Origin: Hydrogenophaga sp. PBL-H3
Lineage (GTDB): Bacteria; Pseudomonadota; Gammaproteobacteria; Burkholderiales; Burkholderiaceae_C
Assembly (NCBI RefSeq): GCF_010104355.1
Contig: NZ_CP044973.1
Coordinates: forward strand, 186,001-250,000
Direction of reading: 5' to 3'
DNA: 64,000 nucleotides
Of the stretch, positions 1 to 8,711 are shown one piece after another (within the stretch, counting starts at the first letter, position 1; each line of letters opens with the position of its first letter). The position numbers and the translations under genes are program-made. The notes under the pieces were generated by a model. That model made no database searches and was not told where the DNA came from. It saw nothing but the letters and a program-made list of their open reading frames with translations.

Positions 1-6
1 CTGCGC

Positions 7-708
7 ATGTTCGGTGCACTCAGGAGCAACGACCGATTCGAGGATGCCCTGCTGAGCATGGCCACGCCTGAGGATCGCTGGGCATTCAGCAACATGGTCA
101 CCGACAGGGGCTGGCGCGATCAGATGCTTGCCGCATGTGTGGCCCACAACCCCGACCCGGGTGGCCTGGGGAATGCGCGAATCACCACGACCGAACGGCA
201 GACGCATCACCTTTTGCGAAAGAACCCCAACGGCGCGCGGCAGGAACTGCAGGGGGTGTTGGCCATGTTCCGGGGCAGTGGCGACGCACAACTGGTGCAG
301 GATCTCCACGACATGGCCAGCGAGTCGGAGGTGGGCTTCTACGAGTGCGAGTGGGGCTACATCCTCGACAGCCCCAACCACAAAGTCGTCTTGTGCAGCG
401 CCCTGTCTCAGGCCGACAGCCCCAGCGTGCGCACGCGCATCTACAACGACTGGAAAACCTACGTGCATCCTCTCTCGGTCGCGCCATTCGAAAAGCGCCT
501 TGGGCAGAGCCTGGGCGTGAACCTCACACCCTTTGAGTCCCGCACCCTGGTGCTGCAGGTGGAGTCTCAAGCGGAGATGAAGCACATGGACCTGTTCCAC
601 GAGTGGTTCACGAACGACTTCATCGGCCGGATGCTCCCGCGCATGTGCGCTCGCGTGCTCGATGCGGATTTCGAATACCCGCTTCAATGCTTCCCGGACA
701 AGCCCTGA
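7..708 (+). CDS. hypothetical protein, possibly cut by the window edge
   Basis: The reading frame encodes about 233 residues from an ATG only six bases inside the window, so the true start may lie upstream. The protein is soluble-looking and of mixed composition, with no membrane segment, signal peptide or motif I recognise. It ends TGA at 706-708 and is followed within 20 bases by a strong bidirectional terminator, so it is probably the last gene of its transcript. Function unknown. It is called real because its codon use and length are consistent and the terminator follows it directly. Confidence 0.7.
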   Translation: MFGALRSNDRFEDALLSMATPEDRWAFSNMVTDRGWRDQMLAACVAHNPDPGGLGNARITTTERQTHHLLRKNPNGARQELQGVLAMFRGSGDAQLVQDLHDMASESEVGFYECEWGYILDSPNHKVVLCSALSQADSPSVRTRIYNDWKTYVHPLSVAPFEKRLGQSLGVNLTPFESRTLVLQVESQAEMKHMDLFHEWFTNDFIGRMLPRMCARVLDADFEYPLQCFPDKP

Positions 709-725
709 CCACAGGCCCCCAGCAA

Positions 726-749
726 AAAGGCCCGCATTTGCGGGCCTTT
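726..749. terminator. bidirectional intrinsic terminator
   Basis: A perfect 10-bp stem (AAAGGCCCGC, loop ATTT, GCGGGCCTTT) is followed on the + strand by TTTCTTCTTC. Read on the - strand it is followed by TTTTT. It lies between the convergent genes ending at 708 (+) and 791 (-), so it can terminate both. Confidence 0.9.
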
Positions 750-790
750 CTTCTTCACGCGGCGCCCGGGAGCCCCTACGTTGCCTCGAA

Positions 791-1825
791 CTATTGAACG
801 CTGAGGGCAGAGTGGTTCTGCACCACGCCGGAGAGGCCTTGTGCGATGCCCGAGGACACAGCACCAGTCAGCTGCCCCACCAGGCCCTTGCGCTCGCGGG
901 GGCTGAAGTCCACCACCTTCAGATCGGGGTGAGCGGCAGCAACGCTCTCCAGCGTGCCGGTGGCGTCGACCAGCCCCAGTGCCAGCGCCTGCTCCCCGTT
1001 CCAGACCTCTCCGCTGGTGTAGGTGCCGATGTCACGCTTGAGTTTGTCGCCGCGGCGGTCCTTGACCAGTTGCGCGAACTGACCGCCCAGCGTGTCGACC
1101 AGTTCTTGCGCTTTGGCAGCAGCTTTGGCGCTGGGGGGCTCGTAGGGGTTCAGCAGGGTCTTGAGCTCGCCAGATGCAAAGCTCTTGGCGCGCACGTCCA
1201 GCTTGTCCAGCAGACCAGTCAACTGCCAGGACTGGATGACCGCACCGATGGAGCCCACCAACGAGTAGCGCCCGCTCACGATCTCATCGGCCGACAGCGC
1301 GACCATGTAGCCAGCTGAGGCACCGAGGTTGCCGATCACGGCCGTGATGGGCTTCTTGTAGGTGGCGCGGGCGTTGTCCACCGCCTGCATGATGCGCTCG
1401 GCCTCGACCGGCGCACCGCCCGGCGACTCAACATACAGCACGATGCGCTTCACGTTGGGATCCTTGGCCGCCTTGGTAATGGCCGCTCCAACAACCTCGC
1501 CAGATGCGAGCGCGCTGTCCGGCATGATCGCGCCGCGCACGTCGACAACAGCCATGGTGGGGCCGTCGGTCTTGCCAGCACCTGGACCCACCAGACCCTT
1601 GAAGAAGCTGTAGTAGCCCACCAAGCTTGCGCCCACCAGGAGACCAATGGACACGCGACGAAACCACACGTCGCGGCGCAAGGACTTTTCGCGGCGGCGG
1701 CTGTCGTCGACCAGTAGGCCAAGGATGTTGTGCAACACAGCGGTGGAGTCCTTCTCCTGATGGTTGTGGGCGCCGGTGCGGGTGAGCGTTTCGCTGTCTG
1801 GTGGTTGGATGTCGGTGGTGCTCAT
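791..1825 (-). CDS. S49 family (SppA-like) signal peptide peptidase
   Basis: A 344-residue membrane-anchored serine protease. A cytosolic N-terminus of about 55 residues precedes one membrane segment at about residues 57-77, and the S49 (ClpP-fold) domain fills about 90-300. The nucleophile is Ser170 in the GASAGY motif; the matching general base is Lys222 in SGELK, followed by NPYEP, so both halves of the Ser/Lys dyad are present. The length fits the short single-domain SppA type rather than the ~618-residue E. coli enzyme. In the family this protein degrades cleaved signal peptides or membrane proteins in the periplasm. It is transcribed away from the small genes at 1891-3035. On an accessory replicon it could process an exported protein, but no substrate is evident. 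Confidence 0.92.
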   Translation of the reverse strand: MSTTDIQPPDSETLTRTGAHNHQEKDSTAVLHNILGLLVDDSRRREKSLRRDVWFRRVSIGLLVGASLVGYYSFFKGLVGPGAGKTDGPTMAVVDVRGAIMPDSALASGEVVGAAITKAAKDPNVKRIVLYVESPGGAPVEAERIMQAVDNARATYKKPITAVIGNLGASAGYMVALSADEIVSGRYSLVGSIGAVIQSWQLTGLLDKLDVRAKSFASGELKTLLNPYEPPSAKAAAKAQELVDTLGGQFAQLVKDRRGDKLKRDIGTYTSGEVWNGEQALALGLVDATGTLESVAAAHPDLKVVDFSPRERKGLVGQLTGAVSSGIAQGLSGVVQNHSALSVQ

Positions 1826-1890
1826 AGGGTGCTCTTGGATGCTGTGGTTTCAGGGTTCATCGGATGCATGCGGGCCGTCAAAGGGCCGCT

Positions 1891-2790
1891 TCAAACAATC
1901 GACTGCGCAAGCGGGACATTGGTGTCGGGAAACCCGCTCGCGCGCGTTGAAGGCTCGTGGGTCTGCGCTGCCCTCGCTGCCTCGACAAGGGGAGCGCGGT
2001 CATCGCATCGATCAGCGAGCAGACCGTGCTTGAAACTTGCGGAGCGCACGAAGCCGTCCTTCAGGGCAATGGCCAGCCGGTCGTTGCCTTTGCACAGCGC
2101 ATCGAGAGTCGTGTATGGCCACTCCCAGACCTCGGCAACGTCTGCAGTGACCACCACATCACACGGCGAGGCGTTGAACATCTCTTCACCCAGCACCCAG
2201 GTGAGTTCGCCCCACAGCGCGCCCATGCGCCGCCGCAGAGGCAACTGGTCCTTGCGCTGCTCGCGCGCGGTACCGAACACCAGCATTTGCAGACTGTCGG
2301 TGGCTGCGCCGGTGGCCAACAGCACGTGGCCTTTGGGGAAGGTCTTCTTGGTGGCAGATTCGCTCAAAGCCGCCCAATCCCGGGAATGCATGCGCGGGAA
2401 GGCGCTGGCCTGGATGAGTCGTTCATGGGCCGGGATCGTGATTTCCAACGAGCGGTTGACCTCGCGCACGCTGTTGATCACGTTCTGAACCAGGAAAACG
2501 CCCATCCAGAGCAGCACCGGCCAGAGGTTCTGACCCTCGGCCATGTTCATGTGCACATAGGTGTTGTAGACCAGGCCCACGACCAAGCTGGCCACAGCGA
2601 TCAGACGAAGGCGAATCAGGTTGCTTTGGGCATAGGCCAGAAAGGTGATGGCGAAGGACAGGTGACCGAGCAGGTAGAAGAAGTCCTGCTGAGGCAGCGT
2701 CAAGGCCGTCATGCACAGCAAAAACACGCCGGCCCCGGCGTACATCCCGTTGCGCATCGCAGGGGAGAGGGTGGAGAACGGGGCTTTCAC
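1891..2790 (-). CDS. multi-spanning membrane protein with Popeye/CRP-like domain
   Basis: About 300 residues. Several hydrophobic helices occupy the first ~120 residues (segments around GMYAGAGVFLLC, LLGHLSFAITFLAYAQ, LIAVASLVVGLVY and VLLWMGVFLVQNV). A soluble half follows that reads like a cyclic-nucleotide-binding fold (FPKGHVLLATGAATDSL, then a GALWGELTWVLGEE stretch). This layout resembles Popeye-domain proteins: membrane helices then a divergent cNMP-binding barrel. I chose the GTG at 2790 because it overlaps the upstream stop as GTGA and has GGAGG seven bases before it; an ATG at 2817 is possible but lacks that spacing. A sensor role is inferred from the fold only. Confidence 0.65.
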   Translation of the reverse strand: MKAPFSTLSPAMRNGMYAGAGVFLLCMTALTLPQQDFFYLLGHLSFAITFLAYAQSNLIRLRLIAVASLVVGLVYNTYVHMNMAEGQNLWPVLLWMGVFLVQNVINSVREVNRSLEITIPAHERLIQASAFPRMHSRDWAALSESATKKTFPKGHVLLATGAATDSLQMLVFGTAREQRKDQLPLRRRMGALWGELTWVLGEEMFNASPCDVVVTADVAEVWEWPYTTLDALCKGNDRLAIALKDGFVRSASFKHGLLADRCDDRAPLVEAARAAQTHEPSTRASGFPDTNVPLAQSIV

Positions 2791-3035
2791 TGCGCACCTC
2801 CGGTGGAGGATGGGCAAATGTGGGTGGTGATCGTCTCCTTCCAGTAGCGCCTCCAGGCACCGGCGGCAATCACCTCGTTCAGGCTTCCGTATGTGGAGAT
2901 ATTCAGCGCGCCATCCACAACGCAGCAGCTGGTAGCTCCTACCCGTGAGTCAGTACGGCCCTGGCCATCTTCAATGCGCAGGCGTTCCTTTTGCGAGTCG
3001 ATCTGCAGAAATAGCGGTCGTTGATGCTGGTCCAA
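2787..3035 (-). CDS. small hypothetical protein, TTG start
   Basis: About 82 residues, overlapping the start of the Popeye-like gene by GTGA, so the two are probably translationally coupled. I chose the TTG at 3035 because GGAGG lies about five bases upstream; an in-frame ATG further upstream would add a low-complexity, Cys/Arg-rich extension that looks non-coding. The C-terminal part (YGSLNEVIAAGAWRRYWKE) is amphipathic. No family is recognised. Its position suggests it works with the membrane protein. Confidence 0.5.
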   Translation of the reverse strand: MDQHQRPLFLQIDSQKERLRIEDGQGRTDSRVGATSCCVVDGALNISTYGSLNEVIAAGAWRRYWKETITTHICPSSTGGAQ

Positions 3036-3564
3036 GAAAACCTCCAGATTGATGTACGCGTGCGCGTTCGCAGCAGCGAATGAAGCAGCAAAGGAATTTT
3101 CGAGGGCGCATGCAGCGATGCGCCTCGGCCAACAGGGGCAAAACCTGTCGATAGCGCCCAAAACCAGCCCGAGTGAGCGCGATCGGCCCGCACCAAGGGT
3201 CATCAGGGGCCGCAGGGCGATGGCACGCGTGAGATTTGTCGCACTGCACGCGCGACGGCGTAACCGGCTGTGCCCAGCGGCTGCACAAAAAACCAACTTT
3301 TGATGCGGGGTGTAGGGCGAATGGCTGCATCAACCGACCCAGATGGCCAGACAAAAACCGACACCCTGAAATCCAATACAGACAGCAACAAAGCGGCCCG
3401 CGGAGCGACTTGTTTTGAGAAACGCAATGTGGGCCGAACCCATCGCTTGAGTCGAGAAAAGTTGCTTTTGGGGGCTTGAATGTCCGCGCTTGTTCGGTAG
3501 CTTGTATTGGGCGGAACGCTGCAAAGCGCCAACCGCGTGTCCTGAAAACCCATCGATTGAAAAC
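3036..3564. other. gene-free stretch between divergent transcripts
   Basis: About 530 bases separate the leftward pair from the rightward gene starting at 3565. Several overlapping frames are open on both strands, but none has a ribosome-binding site plus protein-like composition. It is presumably a divergent promoter region; I could not assign specific promoter hexamers with confidence. Confidence 0.45.
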
Positions 3565-4263
3565 ATGACCATCACCATGAACCACCGGCAAGCCCAGGAG
3601 CTTGTGGACTTCTTTGGCGGCGAGGAGGCCCATGTGACCCTGGCCGACCACGAGGGCGGGCTGCGCGCCTGGTGCACGGACTACCCGGAAGAGGGTGCCG
3701 TCGACCTCGGCAGTCTGGATGACGAACTCAAACCGGGGCAAGACACCAACCTGCGGGTCAGCACGGCGTCCGGCCCCGATGACCTCGAAGCGATGAACGA
3801 CGACGCCGCGGTGCGCAGTTTCGCCCACGCCATGGCCGTGAAGCTTCAAGCCACCCGTGCCAAGGGCCGCAGCGGCTGGCGCGAGTGCTCGGGGGAAGAC
3901 CTCAGCAGGATGCTTCGCGATCTGATCGAGCGCGGCGACCCGCTGGACGTGGCCAACCTTTGCATGTTCCTGTGGTCGCTGCGCAAACCCATCTCTCCGG
4001 TGACCCCTCAGGCCTCCGTTGCGGACAAGCCAGCGCCGCGCGCGGAAAAGCCCCAGCCCGCCGATGTCGCATCGCCCGGCCCCATGGAGCCCCTGACGGT
4101 GCAAGTCGCTCGCGTCGAGTCCCAAGGCATGACGCTCACCATTCCCGCGAACTGGATGACGCGCGCGGGGCTGGAGTATGACGAGGCGGCGAGCTACACG
4201 ATCACCTTCAAGACCATGCCGGCCGCCGCGTTCGAGGCGATGGAGGAATTCGATGGCTTCTGA
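3565..4263 (+). CDS. hypothetical protein with a phage-type helical domain
   Basis: About 232 residues from the ATG at 3565. The central part (about residues 75-145) carries a pattern I remember from many phage and island proteins: an alanine-rich helix, then KGRSGW, then LSRMLRDLIERGDPLDVANL and CMFLW. A proline-rich linker follows, and the last ~50 residues look like a small beta domain. The stop overlaps the next gene's start by about 11 bases, so the two are likely co-translated. Molecular function unknown. Confidence 0.75.
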   Translation: MTITMNHRQAQELVDFFGGEEAHVTLADHEGGLRAWCTDYPEEGAVDLGSLDDELKPGQDTNLRVSTASGPDDLEAMNDDAAVRSFAHAMAVKLQATRAKGRSGWRECSGEDLSRMLRDLIERGDPLDVANLCMFLWSLRKPISPVTPQASVADKPAPRAEKPQPADVASPGPMEPLTVQVARVESQGMTLTIPANWMTRAGLEYDEAASYTITFKTMPAAAFEAMEEFDGF

Positions 4264-4876
4264 GCACACCCAGGTCAAAACCATCACCACCAGCTACGGC
4301 GCGGTGGTCGAACTGCACTTGATCGCAGGTGACGTCTACAGCTTCAACGAGTCCAACGGTGTCGTGATCGATCGGGGCTACGGCCCGCGCGTGCACCTGC
4401 AGACCGATGCCCTGGGAACACAGCCGAAGATGGGGGATTTTCTGAGTCTCATCTACAGCCTGCACCGAGACGGCTCCACGTTGGTCCTGTGCGCGGTGAA
4501 CGCGAGCAACGGACTGGTGGGCTTTGACCGAGAAAGCGCCATCGCAACACTGCAGCATGGCGCAACGGTCGAGCACAGCCGCGTGGCCATCGGGTACACG
4601 GGCGCTGGCCTCTTGACCGGCTTGCTGGGCGTCATGCTGACTGGGCTGGCAGCCGCCCTGCATCCGCCCGCCGCACTTCCATTGGCCATCTGCATGGGAC
4701 TCACCTGCGCTGCCAGCCTTACCTGGGGCTGGATCAAGCGCAAACGCGACGTGCAGGACGCAGCGCGCGACGAACTGCTGCCCCTTGTGCGCTCGATGAT
4801 CGCGCGCGCTTGCCCGCGGCCCCACGTGGCCCCCTATGGCGCCACATGCGCCGGAAACTCGCCGTCCCACGCCTGA
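4253..4876 (+). CDS. hypothetical membrane-associated protein
   Basis: About 207 residues. The ATG at 4253 has GGAGG eight bases upstream, inside the end of the preceding gene. The first ~110 residues are soluble beta-rich sequence; two hydrophobic helices follow at about residues 122-165 (GAGLLTGLLGVMLTGLAAAL and LPLAICMGLTCAASLTWGW) and then a basic, probably cytosolic tail. This looks like a bitopic hairpin anchor. No family recognised. It is co-transcribed with the gene starting at 3565 and precedes the ParB-domain gene. Confidence 0.7.
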   Translation: MASEHTQVKTITTSYGAVVELHLIAGDVYSFNESNGVVIDRGYGPRVHLQTDALGTQPKMGDFLSLIYSLHRDGSTLVLCAVNASNGLVGFDRESAIATLQHGATVEHSRVAIGYTGAGLLTGLLGVMLTGLAAALHPPAALPLAICMGLTCAASLTWGWIKRKRDVQDAARDELLPLVRSMIARACPRPHVAPYGATCAGNSPSHA

Positions 4877-4917
4877 GCAGCCCAAGCCAGCCCCGAACCA
4901 CCCTGAGACCACCACAA

Positions 4918-6233
4918 TGACCAACAAGAAAACCAACACCGCCACCACCACAACCAACACCGTCGGCGAAACCGAACTGAGCGCCGCGCCTGCAGCAACT
5001 GACCCCACCGAGGGCATGAGCGAGGAACAAAAGCAGGCACTGGCCTTGTCGCAGATGCCCGGCGTGACGCTGGTTGCGGGCTCCATTGAAAAAGCTATGG
5101 CCGACTCCGGCGCGACCCCCAGCCCACTGTGGATGGTGCCGCGCCGTCACATCCGCGTGATCGAGGGATTCAATGTGCGCATTCAGAACGCAGCACTGCA
5201 AGCCCACATCGCAAGCCTTGCCGACAGCATGCTCAGCGAGGGCTTCAAGCTCGAACACCCACTCTCGGGCTACGTGGCCCGCGAGGGCGACGAATCGATC
5301 ATCTACATCTCCGATGGGCACTGCCGCCTTCAAGGGTTCGACAAGGCCGTGGCCGAGGGCGCCGACCTTGACCGGCTGCCGGTCGTGGTCAACACACAGC
5401 AGCACGACATCGCAGAACTCTCGGTGGTGGTGGTGCGCAGCGCCACGAGCAAGCCTCTTGAGGCACTGGAGAAGGCGGCGCTGGTCAAGCGCCTGAAGCT
5501 CTACGGTTGGGACGAGAAACGCATTTCGGCGCGCTGCGGCTTCACCACCACCTACGTGCGCGACCTCCTGGCGCTGATCGAGGCCCCGGTGCAGGTGCGC
5601 GAGCTGGTCCAGGACAACAAGATCTCCGCGACCGCCGCGCTGCAGGCCATGGCCAAGCACGGCGAGAAGGCAGCCGAGAAGATCACCGAAGGGCTGCAGG
5701 CGGCGGAGGCCCGGGGCAAGACCCGCGTGACCTCCAAGTTCATGCAGGACCCCGGCGAGAAGATCATCGAGCGCTCGGGCACCGCGCTGTATGGCGTGGC
5801 GCAGGAAATCAAGGCCGACCCGGCGTTCGCCTCGTTGGAAGGCGGCCTGCGCAAGAAGCTCGAAGACCTGATCGCACAGATCGAGGACAAGCGCCAGCGT
5901 GCCCTGCAGCGCGCGAAAGACAAGGAAGATGCCACGGCCAAGGGGGCACAAACCCCAGCTGGGCAACGAAGAGGAACTGAGGGTGAGGGCGAGGGCGCCC
6001 AGGAGCAGGCGGGTGAGCCGCAAAGCGTCACGCCATCGGTGGCCACTGGCACAGAAACGGCGGACAACATGGTGGCGATTGAAGACGCGGACAAGCCAAC
6101 CGACACTGGCGATCAGCCAACCGCAGAAAACACGTCAACAGAAGGTCGTGGTGCTTCCGATGACGATGGTGAACCAGACAGCGCGTGGGTCCGGGTGCGC
6201 GGCGATGAAGAGATCGTCGAGTCGCCCTTCTGA
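4918..6233 (+). CDS. ParB/sulfiredoxin-domain protein
   Basis: About 438 residues from the ATG at 4918. After a Thr/Asn-rich N-terminus, residues about 65-170 form a ParB/Srx domain (IRVIEGFNVR, then the box ISDGHCRLQGF where classical ParB has GERRxRA). A helix-turn-helix follows (LYGWDEKRISARCGFTTTYV, about residues 195-220), then a long helical region and an acidic, low-complexity tail. No parA lies next to it, so this is more likely a ParB-related regulator or nuclease-like protein than half of a partition pair. It is distinct from the ParB-like protein inside the ICE at 20667. Confidence 0.82.
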
Positions 6234-6309
6234 GCCGCGTCCAGGTTGCTGACTTTCGGCATCAATCGGATAGCATCTCTTCAATCAGAATCTCTTGCAA
6301 ACGAGTCCC

Positions 6310-6537
6310 ATGAACTACCTTCGCATCGCCATTACAGTTGCTCTATCCGCCTGCGTCCTTGTTTTCTTCCAGCGCTGGTACTTGACGGATTTCGATACGA
6401 GTTGGATCTCGGAGCCGTTTTTCAATTGGCCCTGGTGGGCGATGCTCATAGTGATTTCGCCGGTCATCACTGGCGTAGTTTCGAGCGTGGCAATGTGGGT
6501 CACGCGCGAGTCTCCCAGCCCATCGCTTGAAAAGTGA
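6310..6537 (+). CDS. small two-helix membrane protein
   Basis: 75 residues with a hydrophobic segment near the N-terminus (IAITVALSACVLVFF) and another in the middle (WAMLIVISPVITGVVSSVAM). The stop codon overlaps the following GTG start as GTGA, a sign of translational coupling. No family recognised. Confidence 0.6.
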   Translation: MNYLRIAITVALSACVLVFFQRWYLTDFDTSWISEPFFNWPWWAMLIVISPVITGVVSSVAMWVTRESPSPSLEK

Positions 6538-6848
6538 TTACCAGCACATCGACCGCCTTGTTGGAGGTTGAGGCAGAAGATCAGATCCAGGTGTCTGAGG
6601 ACGGTGGGACCGTCTGGATCCACGCGCTAGACGGGAGCACGGTGGGTCGGTTCTCCAAGAGATTCGGGGTCGATGTGCATCGCACGATGACAGCACAAAT
6701 GTCGGGAGAGGAGCAGTGCCTGAGTTGCACCCACGAGCCCGCGTGCCCTGAAGACTGGCGAAGCTTTGTTGATCTCATGAAGCAGCATCATGACATCACG
6801 GTTCCACTCGATCTCATCAGTTTTCCTGCGGTGACATCGCCCATTTGA
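6534..6848 (+). CDS. small hypothetical protein with Cys cluster, GTG start
   Basis: 104 residues beginning at a GTG that overlaps the previous stop (GTGA). It contains CLSCTHEPAC, a short Cys cluster that could bind metal or form a disulfide. No transmembrane segment. The coupling suggests it acts with the small membrane protein encoded just upstream. Function unknown. Confidence 0.6.
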   Translation: MITSTSTALLEVEAEDQIQVSEDGGTVWIHALDGSTVGRFSKRFGVDVHRTMTAQMSGEEQCLSCTHEPACPEDWRSFVDLMKQHHDITVPLDLISFPAVTSPI

Positions 6849-7129
6849 CGAAGTGCTCGGGGTGGAGCCCGTTGTCATCGCATTGATGGCAGCCAGGAAA
6901 GGCGATCTGCCATCTAAGGCCCGCGGGTTTGACTCTGGTTGTTGAACCAAAGCCATCACGAACTGGTGTGGATGCGAGGTTCGGACCCCGCGCTAACAGT
7001 GGCCCGATTCGCTTGCCCACCTCCGCGTCCACCCTGAGAATCACAACCTGATTTCGCACCACCGCGAATCCGGCATGCCCGTTCAGACCTCACGGTCTGG
7101 GCGTGCATAGCATTCAACACCACCCCTGA

Positions 7130-7174
7130 GCCCGGGCAAGCATTTTCCCGATCAGGGGGAAGGCTTGTCCGGGC
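7130..7174 (+). promoter_or_regulatory. long leader hairpin, attenuator-like
   Basis: Outer arms GCCCGGGCAAGC (7130-7141) and GCTTGTCCGGGC (7163-7174) pair with one G-U. The inner part (TTTTCCC against GGGGGAA) extends the stem to about 20 pairs. The 3' arm is followed by TTTGTCCTTTT and then, 24 bases on, the ATG at 7199. A smaller hairpin (CAGACC/GGTCTG, 7084-7099) precedes it. It resembles a terminator placed inside a leader. The rest of 6849-7198 holds no convincing gene. Confidence 0.6.
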
Positions 7175-7198
7175 TTTGTCCTTTTAAAGGCAATACCC

Positions 7199-8488
7199 AT
7201 GACAACCAGAGCCTTCATCCCCGCCTACTTCGAGTCACGCCTGCACCAGATGGTCCAGGTTCAAGAAGACCCGGCCTTCAACGCCCAGAACATGCGCAAC
7301 CTGCAGGACCTCCTGCACAGCAAGTTCGACGCTCAGCCGGATTTCGCCGGCATCAACGGCCCCGAGAACGCCACACTGGTTCTGATCCGCTCGCCCCACC
7401 TGGCGGGCCATGTCGGTACCGAGGTGATGGAACTCGTGCAGTTGCCCCTGTACTTTCAGGAGGTGCGCAACTACACGCCTCTCAGCAGCCAAGCAATGGC
7501 ACAGCGCCTGCAGTTCGCCCGCGAGAGCGGGTTCCTGCTCTTTGGGCGCGACGAGACGGTTGCCGTGATCCACGGCGCACCACTGGGGCACCTGTTCTGC
7601 GCCGCCTACGAGGTCAACACCGATGGCGTGCCGCGCGAACTGTCAGGCGTCTATGCCGACAGCATCAGCTACCACGCACGCCTGCGTCACATCGACAAAC
7701 TCAATGTGACCGAGACGGAAAAGGCCATCTCCGAAACCCTGGGCACCATGTACTGGTGGTCTGGGCAACAACTGGCCTTCAACCCCGTGCAGATCGAGCG
7801 CATGCGCGCCACGATCGCCATGCTCGAGCAACACCGCAAGGTGGCGCCACCCGAGCGCACGGCCAGCGGCGCAGTGATCGAACGGTCGTTCATCGAGAAC
7901 GGTTCGACAGCATCGCTCAACCCCATCCTGCGCGCAAACGCGGGCTGGAAGCGCTACAGCACGCCGCAAGATGCGTGGTACTACGGCACGTTTTTCAACG
8001 AAGACCTGATGCAGACCATCACCTACTGCGAGCAGGATGTGAGTCATGTCAAATGCGACAACCGGGAACAGTTCATGGCCGAACTCAAGGGCATGGCCAC
8101 GTTCCACGGCAACTCTCGCATGCCCAGCGCCATGGGCTACGGCGAGGACGGCACCACAGCTTTCTTCGAGTCGCTCTACCTCATGAAGGGAGAGGCTCGC
8201 ACCATGCGTTTCGACACCGGAAAGCCGGTGAAAGACGCAGACGGCAACTGGAACGCCCCGCTGTTTGCGGCCCTGAGCATTGAGCACCCTGCGGTGCTGG
8301 CGCTGACCAAAGATGCCTACAGCGTGCTGCCGGAGGGGACGGTGGAGATCGACCGCCTGAACCCCTTGGCGTTTGAGCTCAACCAGGCGCTGGCCAAGCT
8401 CACCGATCGCGGCTACCTGGTCAAGATCGCGCTGCACGATGGCACGGTCTACGAGACCGAGCTGGAGCTGCAGCCCGAGGAAGCCTGA
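7199..8488 (+). CDS. large hypothetical protein
   Basis: 429 residues, preceded by AAAGG about ten bases upstream of the ATG and by the long leader hairpin. Composition is that of a soluble, mixed alpha/beta protein with no signal peptide or membrane helix. I see no catalytic motif I can name. A terminator sits 45 bases after the stop, so the gene appears monocistronic. It seems typical of the conserved but unstudied genes of large proteobacterial plasmids; that comparison is inference. Confidence 0.8.
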   Translation: MTTRAFIPAYFESRLHQMVQVQEDPAFNAQNMRNLQDLLHSKFDAQPDFAGINGPENATLVLIRSPHLAGHVGTEVMELVQLPLYFQEVRNYTPLSSQAMAQRLQFARESGFLLFGRDETVAVIHGAPLGHLFCAAYEVNTDGVPRELSGVYADSISYHARLRHIDKLNVTETEKAISETLGTMYWWSGQQLAFNPVQIERMRATIAMLEQHRKVAPPERTASGAVIERSFIENGSTASLNPILRANAGWKRYSTPQDAWYYGTFFNEDLMQTITYCEQDVSHVKCDNREQFMAELKGMATFHGNSRMPSAMGYGEDGTTAFFESLYLMKGEARTMRFDTGKPVKDADGNWNAPLFAALSIEHPAVLALTKDAYSVLPEGTVEIDRLNPLAFELNQALAKLTDRGYLVKIALHDGTVYETELELQPEEA

Positions 8489-8533
8489 CGAGACAAGCGT
8501 GCGCCTTCACCGGGACGCCTAGAAACACAGACC

Positions 8534-8558
8534 AGCCCTTCGCCACAAGCGGAGGGCT
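8534..8558 (+). terminator. intrinsic terminator
   Basis: Arms AGCCCTTCGC and GCGGAGGGCT (one mismatch) around the loop CACAA, followed by TTTTC. It ends the transcript of the gene at 7199-8488. Confidence 0.8.
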
Positions 8559-8598
8559 TTTCTGCTTTCATGGCCCCGCGAAGCAAGCGAGTCCAGGG

Positions 8599-8630
8599 GT
8601 GTGCGAGTTTCGGGGCCATAACTCGCACAC
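8599..8630 (+). promoter_or_regulatory. perfect 11-bp leader hairpin
   Basis: GTGTGCGAGTT (8599-8609) pairs perfectly with AACTCGCACAC (8620-8630) around a 10-base GC-rich loop. It lies about 80 bases before the ATG at 8712 and is not followed by a clean T-run. It belongs to the set of structured leaders seen before several flank genes. Confidence 0.55.
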
Positions 8631-8711
8631 TATTTCTTTGGGGTTCCTGCTCCGGCAGGCATGTTGAGCAATAGGGTTGGGGCTTTTTTCGGATCAAGAG
8701 AGGTACCCTGC

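Noticed and set aside
2971-6023. Long leftward open frames across 2971-4290 and 4734-6023
   Set aside because: They lie opposite well-supported rightward genes and have His/Arg/Ala-rich, low-information composition typical of antisense frames in GC-rich DNA.
8661-8711. Upstream start at 8661 for the gene at 8712
   Set aside because: The added residues lack a ribosome-binding site and look like leader sequence; the ATG at 8712 fits better.
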